Source: Malania oleifera
Lineage: Eukaryota; Streptophyta; Magnoliopsida; Santalales; Ximeniaceae
Length of the DNA stretch: 64,000 bases
Assembly: GCF_029873635.1 (NCBI RefSeq)
Contig: NC_080420.1
Location: forward strand, 50,173,457-50,237,456
Direction of reading: 5' to 3'
Shown here: positions 1 to 11,459 of the stretch, piece after piece
How positions within the stretch are numbered: position 1 is the first letter of the stretch
Layout: every line of letters begins with the position of its first letter
Program-made: the position numbers and the translations under genes
Notes under the pieces: generated by a model
What the model was told of the DNA's origin: nothing
Database searches by the model: none
Seen by the model: the letters and a program-made list of their open reading frames with translations, nothing else

Positions 1-1323
1 CAAGATTACTCCAAGTCAAGCATGCTTAACCGTGGAGTTCTTATGTGAAGGCTCCCGAAAAGAAAGGTGCACTTTGTTGATATGGATAGTAACATCTAAT
101 CTTTTTAAGTCTTTCTTCCACAGGGTATCACAGAGAGACTCCTTTTTTTTTATCCACGTAGCAGTTGCAACATGAGACCATATCAAATCCCAGTTTCCGC
201 ACTCTCTCATCTACAAAAAGACATTGGAACATGGCTTTCCACATACGCAGCGGTACTTTTTTAGGAAGTAGTTTATGTCAGACCCACTCCATCCATGGGC
301 ACTGCTCCCCTTTAATTCTTATCACCTCCCAAGATGAAGGCTGTTGAAAATTTTCCATTTATGGAAGGCTTCCAAATAAACACATCAGACCTCGTTTTGT
401 GCTTTATAGACGACAACAAAATCTCATCCATCTTAAGGACCCCTACCAAATCTTTTAGCATATCAATATCCTAATTCTCAAACTCTCCGTAGTCTTGAAT
501 CTTTAACTCAGGATGCTAGATCGTGTAAGAACACTCGGCAAGGGGACCACTGCTCAACCACTTATCAAACCAAAAAGAAGTTTTTCCTTCTTTAACCTTC
601 ACATAAACATTATCATATACCTCTCGAAAAACCTTTAAGATTGTCTTCCAAAACCGAGAGCCCGTATGAGTAGAATTGGTTGAAACCATGTGACCTGATT
701 TAACATATTTAGCCTTAAATAAATGGATCCAAAGATTATCTAACATCATAAGTCTCCAAAAAAACTTCATATGAAAAGATCTTTGAACGTCATTATGATC
801 TCTAATGCCAACACCCCCTTCATCTAAGGGTTTACAAACCTTTGACTAAGCACGTCATTTCATTTTTACCCTACCATTACTCCCCACTCCCCCCCAAGAT
901 AAAAGAAGAGAGAATTTAATTAATATTTCTTATCACCACCAAAGGAACTGAGAGAACCGCTAGCATATGAATCGTCATGCATGATAAAACATGTCGAGTA
1001 AGGATGAGACGACCTCCCTGAGACAGCAACCTCATTTTCCAACTCACTACCTTATTTCGAATTTTTAAGACCAACAGTTCAAGCATTCTAGTAGTAAGGC
1101 GTTCGGAAATCAAAGGTGCCCAAGGTACATCATTGGAAATTTTCCTTCTGAAAAACCCGTCAATCGAAATAGCCCCTTTCTTTTGGAAATGTTGATCTTG
1201 TTGGACATAAAGAGAGCTGATTTCTCCTTGTTGATTAATTGGCTAGACCAACTTTCATAAAATCCAATGTCTTCAATAGAATCTTTAAAGATATTCTTTC
1301 TCTGTTAGCAAAAACAAGCAAGT
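1..1323 (-). mobile_element. L1-type LINE, 3' part of the reverse transcriptase ORF (decayed)
   Basis: This is the distal half of a plant L1-type LINE pol ORF, read leftwards. Next to the junction at 1323 the minus strand reads L-L-V-F-A-N-R, which normally follows the RT motif YADD. At 916-1113 is the conserved block IRNKVVSWKMRLLSQGGRL. At 516-770 is the usual post-RT zf-RVT-like stretch (NLWIHLFKAKY, FWKTILKV, FWFDKWL). At 16-210 comes the tail of that region (GNWDL and P-S-H-K-N-S-T-V-K-H-A, like the usual FSVKSAW). Stops and frameshifts separate the blocks, so it is inactive. The LINE 3' end lies left of the window. It is one insertion with 3691-3975, split by the solo LTR. Confidence 0.85.
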
Positions 1324-3288
1324 TGTAACGCCCCAAACCCTTAAACCCGGGTCTAGTGCGTTATACCTGATAAAAACCTGATAATCCATAAATCCATAAT
1401 ATACATACGCAGTGGAAAACATAAACATAATCTCTATATAACATATACTATAATACTGTAATACCAGAGTTTACTATTTTCTACCTATAATCCATAAAAT
1501 CCATCCATCACTTGCATTTCCAAAAATACATACATCCCTAGAAAATTTCAGTATTTTCACAATCATCCTTACTCAACAGCCATAAAACATAAACATATAC
1601 ATCCCCAAAATATGATCAATATATACCCTTTCTTATATAGTCTTAAAAAATGCTAAAATACCCTCGAGCTCCTAAGCCCGACCTCAAGGATGTCCCGAAA
1701 AAGAAACATTCATATTTGGGTGAGACACATCTCAGTAAAGGAAGAAACATACATATTAAAACAGCGTGTGATCAACATGAGGTAAATAGATATCATTTTA
1801 ATAACATTTGAAAAAACATTATCATAAACACTGAAATCATTTTCAGAACCTAAAAAATCACATGCAAATATTTAACCCACGAGATTACTTGAAGATAGGG
1901 GTGATTACCCGCCCATACAAGTAGCACCTCTCTGCTCTGATACTTAAGTAACCCTAAGGTCACAACTAAAGTATACCAAGGCACTCACCTTACTTAGTAA
2001 GCCCTCAAGTGTTAACTTGGTCTCGTATTCACACATTCAACAATAGTTTACCGGCAAAGGCCCTAAGGATAGAAATTATACTCGCCCATACAAGTAGGTT
2101 CCCTCTGCCCTAGTACGTTATGCAGCTATTGCCACATCTAAAGCTACTAGTGCACTCACCTTTCTCAGCAAGCCCTCAGGCAGAGAGTTTGCCTCGCCTA
2201 ATCGTAATATGTTCTATATACATAATTACTTCTAATATCGTAGTACATTCTTCCTTTTTGTCATTATTTAATTCACACATATCTATTCATGTTCATAGCT
2301 TAACATTACATTACATTTCACTCTACGTAATCTTCAATATTTCATCGTTCACATTTGTCATTTCATTCCATTATCGTTTCATTGTCATTTCATAACGTTT
2401 TCATCTTATTCCTTCGTACTACAGCTGGTCTTTAGCCATCATCAGTTAGTCTACAGCTCCTTTTAGCTGTCATCAGTTAGTCTACGCAGAAGTGTGCTAG
2501 AATCTGCTAACATGACTGTCTTTCAGTTGTCTTACATTTATATGGTTGCATTTAGCATACACAAGCAACATAGTCCATAACATATTTTATTCTTAATACT
2601 TTACTTACTTAGCCTGCATCTCATACATTTAACATATATTTGCACATAATCTCATGTCACACAATTTATCAGTAAAATTCATATATATATTTCTCGTAAA
2701 AAAAGTCAACCCAAATTTAACATTTATATGCTAAAAATACATTTCATTTCTTACGTAATTCCTCAGAAATTACTTTTCACTTTCATCCATTTACTTTCAC
2801 ATATACATATCTATATAAGCAATCCTAGGCTCAGAAAACACAGTTTTACATGGCTAACATTTTATACCCATATGGAAACATATATACTTAAATAGACATA
2901 ATCCATTTTAATTTATGAAAAACTTGATTTAATATGTAATTTCCCCTTACTTGAACTATGCTGGCAGGATCCCCGAACCAATACCCGCAGCGTTCACTTG
3001 GACCCTGGATCAAAAATTCTATTTTAATTAAAATAAATTCCAACTAACTCAAATCTTAAGAAAAATGCTTATTTACTACTTCCTAGACTCCAAATAACAA
3101 TATTCGTGAAGGAAATCCCAAAATAACTCACTTATCCTAATTTTGGGATGTTTTCCAAACCTCTCAAGCCAACAATCAGCTCCTAGAGCCTTACAGAGAA
3201 TGATCCTACGAACCTCGTGGTGGTTTTGGATCGTCAAACCAGGTCAAAACCGGCTTGAAATCGAAGAGAGAAGGTTGGAAAACCATTT

Positions 3289-3289
<1 letters not shown>

Positions 3290-3338
<49 letters not shown>
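3290..3338. repeat. (GA)n microsatellite in LTR leader
   Basis: About 49 bp of uninterrupted GA/CT. On the minus strand it is a CT tract just downstream of the LTR TATA box, a position where 28999-29017 and 61147-61182 carry the same tract. Long Ser-Leu or Arg-Glu reading frames across it are repeat artefacts. Confidence 0.95.
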
Positions 3339-3341
<3 letters not shown>

Positions 3342-3369
3342 GTTCGCGAATTCCCTCGCTGAAATGAAG

Positions 3370-3590
3370 AAAACTCTATTTATAGGCAGGACTTCATCGA
3401 CGAGACAAGTGGGTTTGTCGACGAGGCACTGTAGAGATTTCGTTGACGAGAACATACATTCGTCGACGAAATTCAGAGTTTCCAAAATATACTCTCTCGG
3501 GATTCCTTAGTCGATGAAAAACTGAGTTCGTCGACGAGCTTTAGAAGGACACTCATCGACGAAGACAGGACATTCGTCGACGAGGCCTGC
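3370..3590 (-). promoter_or_regulatory. LTR U3: TATA box plus TCGTCGACGA-type array
   Basis: About eight degenerate copies of the palindrome TCGTCGACGA lie at 3394-3590 (examples attcgtcgacga and gttcgtcgacgag). On the minus strand they precede a TATA-like box (cctataaatag, 3374-3385). The spacing resembles a promoter with upstream binding sites. Function is inferred. Confidence 0.6.
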
Positions 3591-3690
3591 TTTTCTTTTG
3601 AAAAATTCTTCATTTCCCCCTTTTTATCCATCAATCCATTTCATTCATTATATTTTCTAATTATTTTAATTTCCGGGTCATTACACAAGT

Positions 3691-3975
3691 CATCCGCATA
3701 TAATAAATGAGATATTAAAAGAGCTCCCCTCGGAAGATAAAACTTCCAATCCCACCTTCCTCAAAATTCTTTTTTAATAATCTAGAAAGAATCTCTTCCA
3801 TCAAAATAAATAAATGTGGAGATAGTGAATCACCTTATCGAATGCCCCGTTGGAACTTGAAAAAACTCCTATAAATACCATTCATCATGATTGAAAACCA
3901 TGGGGTTTTAACACTGTCTGCTATTAAGTTACAAACTTGACTAGAAAAGTCAAAACCCTCCAAGACCCAAATCAC
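3691..3975 (-). mobile_element. L1-type LINE, RT core upstream of the LTR insertion
   Basis: On the minus strand this piece carries the RT catalytic block: a G-I-R..GDSLSPHLFIL-like motif, then A-L-L-I-S-H-L-L-Y-A-D-D-L ending at the junction with the solo LTR. The two motifs are in different frames, so the ORF is broken. The right end, about 3975, joins DNA that is paralogous to the flank of ZRK copy C (same ctccactactctataaat stretch near 17420). That makes it the LINE's 5'-truncation point, the usual outcome of incomplete target-primed reverse transcription. Confidence 0.8.
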
Positions 3976-4472
3976 CATGTGTATACTCCACTACTCTATA
4001 AATTTTTTTTTTTTCAATTTGAAGGATTAATTATAAAAAAAATAGATAGAATTCGAAGGGAATTTTAATTTGAGTAAGAGAAAAATAAATAGAAGGGAAT
4101 TTTTTAACAGTATGGATAGTTAGAGTTGTATTTCAATTTTATTTTTAATTTGAAGAAATAATTGGGGAAGAGAAAATAGAAGCTAAAGGGTATTTTTAAT
4201 TAGATTAGAGTAGCTATAGGAGTGTTCTAGGATTTTAAAAAACCACTTCAAACAGTTCCACATAAGGTATCCAACAAAATATTTTTCAGGAGAAAATGAA
4301 GGGAAAACAAGACAGAAGACTCACAAGAAAGCAGTCCAAAGCCACTTAAGATTACGAATACTATATTTTCTGAATTGAAGTAAAAGATAAGTAAATAAAC
4401 TAAAATAAATCCAAATGTCCAACACCAAAGTTATCAAAAGTTACAAACTTGGATGGAGCCAAGTGAAGCAAT
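3976..4472. other. 3' flank of ZRK copy A, paralogous to the copy C flank
   Basis: Non-coding AT-rich DNA downstream of the minus-strand gene. It matches about 17420-17880 closely (shared ccaacaaaatatttttcagg, cacaagaaagcagtcc and ccaacaccaaagttatcaaa), so the duplicated unit extends beyond the gene into its 3' flank. No ORF or RNA is recognised. Confidence 0.7.
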
Positions 4473-5510
4473 TTACTGGGCTAGAGTACGCTGTTCAATC
4501 TGCATGAGTTGTTTTGCTGCATCAATCATTGTTGGCCTATCTTCTACTGTTAAATTGATGCACCTCAGGGCAACTGTTGCAAAATCCTGCAACTGCTGCT
4601 CCATCCCAGGCCTTCCAGCTGCCTCTTTCAATACTAGTGGATCACGCAACCTGTTGTTCTCAACAAAATACTTCATGGGGTTGGATACTTCATCAAAATC
4701 ACCTATATCCCAATCAATTTGGCGCCAGTCGTACCTTTGTCCAGTCAAAAGCGCCACAAGAAGCATACCAAAAGAATAAACATCAGCTTTCTCGGTCAAA
4801 CAACCGGTAGTAAAGTTCTCTGGTGCAACGAATCCAAACGATCCATAGACAATACCAACTTTTACTTGTGTTTCACCTTCAGGAATGGATATGCAAAAAG
4901 AGAAATCAGACAATTTGGCAGAATTACTTTGATCCAGAATTATGTTCTCAGGCACAATGCGCCTGTGGATGACGGGTCTGGGAAGGGCAGTGTGTAGGTA
5001 TGCAACTGCATTTGCTACGTCCACTGCGACCCTTAACCTGCATCTCCATGGTAGAGGTTGCCACTCTGCTGTGTAGGACACAAAAAGACTACGGCTCAAA
5101 GTTCCCTCAATCTCCGCACACTCGAACACTGGAATAGGGATTTCGGTCTCCAAGCAGCATCCTAAGAGCTTCAGAACATTCCTATGATTGCTCATCCAGG
5201 ATGCAATCACAATCTCATTAATAACTGAACTAATATTCTTAAATGTTGAATATTCCTTGATGCAAATTGGTCTACCCTGAAGAGAGCCCTTGTAGAGTGT
5301 ATAATTTGTATAATGGCCATCTTTTTTAAAAACATGGCGTTGGTCACAGATGTTTTTTGCTTTTTTAAGTTCTTCGACAGAGAAGCACCGGATAGGACAA
5401 CATTTTCCATAGGAAGAAGCAATCACCTCTTTGAGTAACATTGCACCATTTTGCATCAATGCTGTCTCAGCTTCTTTTCTCCTATTTCTTTTCAAGCATG
5501 CAGTCAACAT
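4473..5510 (-). CDS. ZED1/ZRK-like receptor-like pseudokinase (copy A, intact ORF)
   Basis: A 345-aa single-exon protein kinase-like protein with no signal peptide or membrane helix, the size of plant ZRK (RLCK XII-type) pseudokinases, which act in the cytosol as adaptors between pathogen effectors and the NLR ZAR1 (family knowledge). Visible features: N-terminal RCFSVEELKKA (41-51); degenerate glycine loop; LYKGSLQGR (72-80); beta3 Lys85 in ICIKEY; alphaC Glu99 in INEIVIA; family block NVLKLLGCCLETEIPI (111-126). The catalytic loop reads HRRIVPEN (182-189), so the HRD Asp is Arg and its Lys is Val. DFG is DFS (202-204). APE (229-231) and DVYSFG (243-248) remain. Phosphotransfer is therefore unlikely. 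The start ATG is supported by an in-frame TGA 21 bases upstream. Relative to copy C it has a 9-bp in-frame deletion near residue 289. It is one of three minus-strand copies. Confidence 0.85.
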   Translation of the reverse strand: MLTACLKRNRRKEAETALMQNGAMLLKEVIASSYGKCCPIRCFSVEELKKAKNICDQRHVFKKDGHYTNYTLYKGSLQGRPICIKEYSTFKNISSVINEIVIASWMSNHRNVLKLLGCCLETEIPIPVFECAEIEGTLSRSLFVSYTAEWQPLPWRCRLRVAVDVANAVAYLHTALPRPVIHRRIVPENIILDQSNSAKLSDFSFCISIPEGETQVKVGIVYGSFGFVAPENFTTGCLTEKADVYSFGMLLVALLTGQRYDWRQIDWDIGDFDEVSNPMKYFVENNRLRDPLVLKEAAGRPGMEQQLQDFATVALRCINLTVEDRPTMIDAAKQLMQIEQRTLAQ

Positions 5511-6420
5511 GTTTCTATTTGCAAGCCATCAAACAACCAAGAAGTTTTGGCCTTAAAAATCAGATAAGGTGCAAAGATATACAATTAAAGTAATTACTTA
5601 CAATAGGCTTCATTTTTGTATGAAAATCTACTATTCATTAAGAAAATTCAATTTAAAAAAAAAAAAAAAAAAAGATTTGTGGAGGCAAAATTGTTTTGGT
5701 GAAAAAAAGGGCATCAGCTGCCTGCCTTCAAATTGATAGACCAACGAGTTATTTTTCTTGTTCTTCCAACAATTTCAAAAAGGAAAAAGAAAATAAAGAA
5801 ATTACAGCCAAACATAAACCACAAATATACCAGATAAAGAGTAGGGACATCAAAAATATGAAATGAAAACTAGCACATGAACCAGACTTCAGCTATGGTA
5901 AAATTAAAACAAAACATAAATAGAAACAAGATAAAGGTTTGAGAATTCATGAATAAACACAGCCAAATTCAAACTTCCATTCAATTCTCTTTCAATTTCC
6001 AGTTGTAAAGAATTCTTTCAAAGCCGTTACAGACGAAAGAAGAAATCAAATTACGCATAAGAAAAAATCATCCATAAGTGAAATAAATTCCTAAGGATAA
6101 ACGATCTTTGATAGAGAGAGTGAAAAGAGATGCACCTTTTTAATTTGAAGGTCAGAAATATAGATATGATCCAATGCCTGATGTGCCCACTGTCCTTGCT
6201 GGTGAAAGAAAGAGAGGAAAATAAAGAGAACTAGCAGGAAAATTATGCTTTTAAATATTTTAGCCCATTTGACCAAGGATTCTTCCTTTTAATTTCTTGG
6301 AAAGTTCATGTGCTCTTCTCTGCAACCACTTGTTCCTTGTGTGGAGTTTTTGCCTGGTTTATCTTTTTTTAAGAAAAATATATTAAATAATATCCTATTC
6401 TGGAAAGTATTTCCCAGAAT
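5511..6420 (-). promoter_or_regulatory. 5' flank/leader of ZRK copy A with a conserved small ORF
   Basis: This region upstream of the minus-strand gene is conserved over its whole length with 18766-19680 at copy C. It includes a poly(A)-like run at 5655-5673. At 6091-6276 is a 61-aa minus-strand reading frame (MVKWAKIFKSIIFLLVLFIF start, then a hydrophobic stretch). A 73-aa counterpart lies at 19299-19520, with the first ~50 residues alike and a different tail. It could be a 5'-UTR uORF, an upstream exon, or chance. I see no domain. Confidence 0.35.
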
Positions 6421-6431
6421 AATAAATATAG

Positions 6432-6545
6432 GCAAATCTCGCTACTTGGTCTAACGAGATTTACTTGTCACGCATTTAGACCAGATTGGGCTGTCATTTA
6501 AATCTCGCTACTTAATGCAGCGCTGCACCAAATAACGAGATTTGT
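6432..6545. repeat. Inverted repeats of the aatctcgctacttggt type (possible MITE/TIR remnant)
   Basis: Copies of aaatctcgctactt and their reverse complement (acgagattt) lie close together around tgtcacg and agaccagattgg. The paralogous place at 19686-19912 is longer and retains aaccaagtagcgagatt next to gccacgtgtca. The inverted layout suggests a short non-coding DNA transposon or its termini, older than the A/C duplication. Family unassigned. Confidence 0.45.
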
Positions 6546-6889
6546 TGTGCATATGGAATTTTTTGTGTTCTCTTTTATTTATTTATTTATTTATTATAAT
6601 AATGATTAATTAAATTATTGGAGGGAATAATTATTTATTAATTTAAATTTTCACATAAAATAAATTACATTTTGTAATTTAGTTAAAAATATTATTTTTA
6701 TCATAAATTAATATAACAGTCATACATTATAAATATACACTAATAGCAAGATTATATTTAATTAAATAGAGAAATCTTCTATTATTTTATTGAGTAGAAA
6801 ATATTTAAATATTAATTAAAAATAATTATTATTGAAATTGTTAACTAAGAATCTTAATAATTCTAATTTGTTTTTTTTTTTATTTCTTC
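6546..6889. other. AT-rich spacer, no gene seen
   Basis: Very AT-rich DNA with taaatt/attaat runs, matching 19913-20225 at copy C. I see no ORF, RNA or repeat structure of note. Confidence 0.6.
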
Positions 6890-7735
6890 TAGCTTTCTTC
6901 CCTTCCACAAAATCTTAGATGCAAATAGAGCCTGACAGTTTTGTTCATTCTACAAATCTACAAAATTATCCAAGAAATAGCCCTCATCTAAGAATTTTTT
7001 GAAGACTTTAGGTTTAGATCTCAGTGTCTATTTATTTGCATGGTAAGAGGAAATTATCGCCATCCCCTTTCTTTGTAACAGCTTGCACCATGCAAGACAA
7101 CCCTCCACCAGGAAAAAGGAACTAGCAAATAACATCGATACTACCTTACTCTACCTTAAGAATACCATTCCAAATATCTCTTGGAAATCATCCATCGGCA
7201 CTATGAAATTTGCATGTCCCACCCACTGTCCAAGCTTCATAGTCACTTGCTTGGCTACTTCTAGAGTACGCTGAGCCGCGGAACTGACCACTTATATACG
7301 TCCTAAATCCTCCAAGTTCAAGTTACGTCTCTATGCTTCTTGCTTTTTGACAAAGTTATGTGTAACCCTAGTTTCCACCATTGTAGAGGTCCTCTTCCCA
7401 TTGATTCGCAGATCCAGAAACATAAAGTCATACACTTGGGTAACTTTTGGTACTTTTTTCCTGCCTCTCCAACACGTTGAGTAACTGCACTGCACACATC
7501 CTCGGGGTCATCCTCATCATCTCCATTTGCCCCCTCTACAATGGAAGCTTCCTAGACATTGAGCGATGACTTGAGATAGCAATCAATAACTTTGTGAGGG
7601 CCTCAACATAGTTATTAAAGGTCCAATCTCATCCAGTGCTACACGCAGAAACTCCTTGGACATTTTCCCATTTCGATCATTTGGTACCGTTTTCAAAGCT
7701 GCCTCCAGTGGATGCATTGAAAAGATTGAAAAACA
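6890..7735 (-). mobile_element. Ty3/gypsy protease-region fossil
   Basis: Short minus-strand stretches between 7180 and 7420 resemble the retropepsin region of plant gypsy polyproteins: an F-M-F-L-D-L-x-I-N-G-K strand, T-H-N-F-V, V-A-K-Q-V-T-M-K-L-G-Q-W and the downstream V-P-M-D-D-F. Flanking parts look like gag tail and the protease-RT linker. It is an old, heavily broken fragment with no LTR. The piece to 7291 is shared with copy C (20215-20447 plus 22336-22543), so the insertion predates the ZRK duplication. Confidence 0.6.
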
Positions 7736-7739
7736 TGTT

Positions 7740-9356
7740 TCAAACAACTACAACTAGAAAAAATTGGCTATTTGCATCCGAGCACGTCGCAATTAGGAGT
7801 TTGCCCTTGTACTTACCGTACAAGTGTATCCTGTCCACATATATGATGGGAGGGTAGTGACAAAAACCCTGAATAGATGCTACAAATGACCAAAACACGG
7901 ATACAAAGGTTGTGGTGTTCTCGCTACCTGGAACAAGACTCCACCTCCACCTGACTATAGTCCCAGGATTATACGCGCACATCGCTTCCATTCACTTCGG
8001 CAACGTTTGATAGGACTTCTCCCAATTGCTGAATACTTGGACAATTGCGTTCTGTTTGCCCAATCAAACCTTCTTATACAAGATCAAATAGCCGAAGCGA
8101 CAATCTATGAACTTCTTTAATGTGGCAATCGACGTCGACGCATCTTCCCTTATCATATTCATTATCTGCCTAGCAATGAGGGACGATGTGATTTAGTTAT
8201 GGTCCTGTGAGAGAAGTTCGTTCAGACACGTGTGCGAACCACCATATTGGGTAATTTCGAATAATCGGTGTTTCATCTGATACATTGCAAGCAATCTCCA
8301 TCTGCAATCGTGCTCCTTACACCTAGCAACCCATAACTCTAGGGTAGATCGTACAACGTGAAAGTCATGGTGGGTTCGAGTGTAATACATTCGCACTACC
8401 GCGATCAACTGATCTTTCGACCTGAAGAGCATCCCCCTACTCAGCTCAGAGCATTCATCCCAACGAGTCACTCATATAGGAAGCTCATCTACCACAGTTA
8501 AATCTGAAGCAACTACGTCAATATTACCGTACATCGGAGGCTCGTCCATGAACTGGGCATCATACGTGGCATCATCTATTTCACGGGGGGGTGGGTTCAC
8601 ATCATTGGGGAACTCATTTAACCTTTCACTTGTTTCCTGCGTGTACGTGTCTTCATCTTGAAGATTAACATCATTCATAATGTTCATTCCTTCGTCCAAT
8701 ACGTCGTTCGCAATGGCGAATAACAATCCTAGACCCTCTGTCGAGATTTCTTCGCAACCTCCCTGCGAATATGTGTCAGGAACAAGTATTTGGTACATCA
8801 GCGGCTCGAACGACGATTCCGGATATTTGGTAAAATCCACAGTAGGCATACCACCAACCTCCGCACTCATATCAATATGACGTGTTTGTTGGGTGTCTTC
8901 CTCCACTTCTTCCAAACACTCGGCAGGCGCCTCTGGCTGCCTAACCGCGGTTACACCCATTTAAGGAATGGTTTCGATATATAATTGCACAGTTAAATAT
9001 GTCGGACCTACGCTGTGTGGATCCGATACAATGCGCAGACCATAATCATCATATATGGGAACTACCTTATAGAGGACTATATTATTGAACCCTCGCAAAG
9101 GGTTTCTTTCGATCACCCACAACGCATATTGATCTAAATCAATTTGCAAATATTTGTATACCTTCGTATACAATTTATTTAATTTACACTTATGACCAAT
9201 TTGAATTAGTCGAACTAGTGGAATACTATAACTAACACCATCTGCTCCGGTTATAATGTTCCCCTTATATACAACAAAACCATCACCAGAGCACTGCTTG
9301 ATCTTCCTATCATTTAGATCGGTGCTCGGAAAATAAAAAATACCTACGTAAAACAA
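7740..9356 (-). mobile_element. MuDR-type (MULE) transposase, decayed
   Basis: Read leftwards the order is that of plant MuDR transposases. The N-terminal beta-rich region is at 8961-9356 and an acidic linker at 8472-8960. The MuDR DNA-binding domain is at 8193-8471 (S-K-D-Q-L-I-A-V-V-R-M-Y, C-K-E-H-D-C-R-W, H-T-C). A degraded helical segment follows at 7992-8192 (R-Q-I-M-N-M-I-R, F-I-D-C-R-F-G-Y, A-Y-N-P-G-T-I). The start of the DDE domain is at 7740-7991 (F-V-S-V-F-W-S-F, I-I-Y-V-D, HLYGKYKGKLLIAT). In-frame stops sit at 8961-8963 (TAA) and 8472-8474 (TGA), another at about 7992, and the ORF ends after the first catalytic block, so the rest of the DDE domain and the SWIM finger are missing. 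No terminal repeat could be assigned. The left side abuts the gypsy protease fossil. Confidence 0.8.
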
Positions 9357-11117
9357 AATTATATGTATAAGTGAAATGTGTTACTTATAATAATCAAGAA
9401 TTAATTTCACTAAGTATACGAGACAGTATACACATCCTTTTAACGCAACTACACTAGTTATCTATTATTCAGATTTTATCATCTAACTAGTGCAATCTTC
9501 CCTATACATTCATAAGCATGCAATCTTCCCTATATGTTTCACTCATCATTTCAAAAATATTTTTGCATGCATTTAATTATTTTTATTTTAGTACATGGTT
9601 ACTTTTATGGGAAAAGTTTTACTGAAATTTCGGCAACATGTCGTCTGTAATTTGAACATTTTTCCATTTTTACCATGTCCCTGAAACATTTGCAAGCAAT
9701 ATAATAATTTAGTTTGAGCATGCGAGAATCTATAATATCTACTAGCATACAATTCACATCACTGCATCAACCATACAAGAGGCATTTAGATCAAATTGTC
9801 ACCCAGTTTACAAATCAAATTGAAATAATAACCTCCCACTGCTGGTTAATGTATATTTAAATATTTTCTATTAAAAATAATATAAGATTATTATTTTTAA
9901 TTAACAATAATCTTGTTATTAAAGTATATTTACAGCATATTACTATAAAATTAATATGTCATAATACATAGTAAAATAATATATAGCCATTTTTAAATAA
10001 ATTTTGAATAAAAATAATAATATTTTTATAGTTAGAAACTTAAAAGCTAATTATTTTAATTTTTAATGAAAATTTAATTATTTTTGATTAATTAAAATAA
10101 CATAATATTATTTATTAATTAACAATAATTTTATTATTAACATATATTTATAACATTTGATTATCACATTAATTTATGTTAAAAATAGTATCTATAACTA
10201 AATTAATTTTTTGATTTATTTAATGTTAATTTAAATTTATAGATGGTTCTTTTTATTCGTTCCATAATTTAATTATATTTTATTAATAATTAATAGGTTA
10301 TAATGCATAATAAAAGAATATTTGGTTAATTTTTAATTGACATTTTAATTAATAATTATGTTTATTGTTACTTTTAATTAATATTTAAATATTTTTATTA
10401 AATAAAATAATATAATACTACTATTTGATTAACAATAATCTTGTTCATAATTTATACATATGATTATCATGTTAATTTATATTAAAATAATATTATTAAA
10501 ATAATTAATCATGTGAATCATGCCCCCATAAAAATCCTAACATAAAAAATTTATAATTCCATGCATATGACTTCAAAATTAGAACTAAATTGAATGATCA
10601 TGAAAATTGAAATAAATTTACACATTCATGATTTATATATTCAAATAAACATGAGATGAAATAAAAACTATAATCTCAAAAATTTGCATATTAATTGATC
10701 AAATACTCAAATAATCATGAAAGTAAATAAAAGACCCTAATATAAAATAGTATATGATCATGAAAATTGAAATAAATTTGCACATTTACATGTGAATTTT
10801 GGCATCAATATAGCATACCTTAAATTTATGTCAATTTAATAAAAAAATTTGCCCAACAAAGTTTTTATTCTAACAACTACTATATATGCCTCTTAAATAA
10901 TAAATATTTTAATTGAATTTTTAGGAGAATGCTTAAAAAAAATAAAATTAAAATTCTATCAAATAATTGATATGCATGATCCTATCATTTGCAATTTGAA
11001 TTTATAATTATTTAGAAATAATGAATTAATGAATATTCCATACTTGAATTAATGAATTTAGCATTACAAATCAATATCCGATTTTTTTTTAAAAAAAATT
11101 AAACATAAATAAGTTAA

Positions 11118-11120
<3 letters not shown>
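9357..11120. other. AT-rich intergenic DNA, no gene seen
   Basis: About 1.8 kb of strongly AT-rich sequence with many short taattaa and aataatt runs. The right half shows loosely repeated phrases (catgaaaattgaaataaatt at about 10598 and 10760), suggesting old local duplication. I see no coding, RNA or transposon signature. Confidence 0.6.

Positions 11121-11165
<45 letters not shown>
11121..11165. repeat. (TA)n microsatellite
   Basis: About 45 bp of pure TA repeat. Confidence 0.95.
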
Positions 11166-11167
<2 letters not shown>

Positions 11168-11345
11168 TTAATATCAATTCGATTTTGTCGACTGAAGATC
11201 AAATTGAAAGTCTTGGTTCTCCCATTCCCTAAACCAAACCAAACCAATTCACCTTCAAAACCAACTAATTTTGGTTCAATTCGGTTTGGTGTGGTTAATT
11301 TCGTTGGTTTTAATCGGTTTTGTTACACTCCAACTTTCCAACATG
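11166..11345. repeat. TTGGTTT/AAACCAA-rich inverted segment
   Basis: aaaccaaaccaaaccaattc at about 11233-11253 is mirrored by ttggttcaattcggtttggt at about 11271-11290 and ttggttttaatcggttttg at about 11305-11323. This can fold on itself like short plant inverted-repeat elements. The assignment is weak. Confidence 0.3.
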
Positions 11346-11459
11346 GTTCAAGAATAGAGTATATATATAGTAGGGTTATAAATATCAAATGTAATTTTTA
11401 ATCTTAAAATTTATTTGTTTTTAAAAAATTATTTTATAAATTTAACCATAATCCTTACC

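Larger units (their letters stand above)
1324..3685 (-). mobile_element. Solo LTR of a Ty3/gypsy-type element inserted in the LINE
   Basis: The block starts tgtaacg, ends attaca, and is flanked by the 5-bp target duplication caagt (1319-1323 and 3686-3690). No internal coding region is present, so it is a solo LTR (2,362 bp), a fossil left by LTR-LTR recombination. The minus orientation is inferred because the palindromic array (3394-3590) and the TATA box sit at the right end, as in the U3 of the other copies here. The superfamily is inferred from similarity to the chromovirus LTRs in this window. Confidence 0.85.

Noticed and set aside
3143-3485. Reading frames on both strands rich in Arg-Glu or Ser-Leu across the GA repeat
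   Set aside because: They are translations of the (GA)n tract at 3290-3338. A like case at 61069-61320 arises from 61147-61182.
4453-5000. Plus-strand frames opposite ZRK copy A, repeated opposite copy C at 17863-18398
   Set aside because: They are antisense shadows of the kinase reading frame. The minus strand shows the conserved kinase motifs.
7636-7857. Plus-strand 73-codon frame near the MULE/gypsy boundary
   Set aside because: It is antisense to the start of the MuDR DDE region and the gypsy fossil; no domain of its own.
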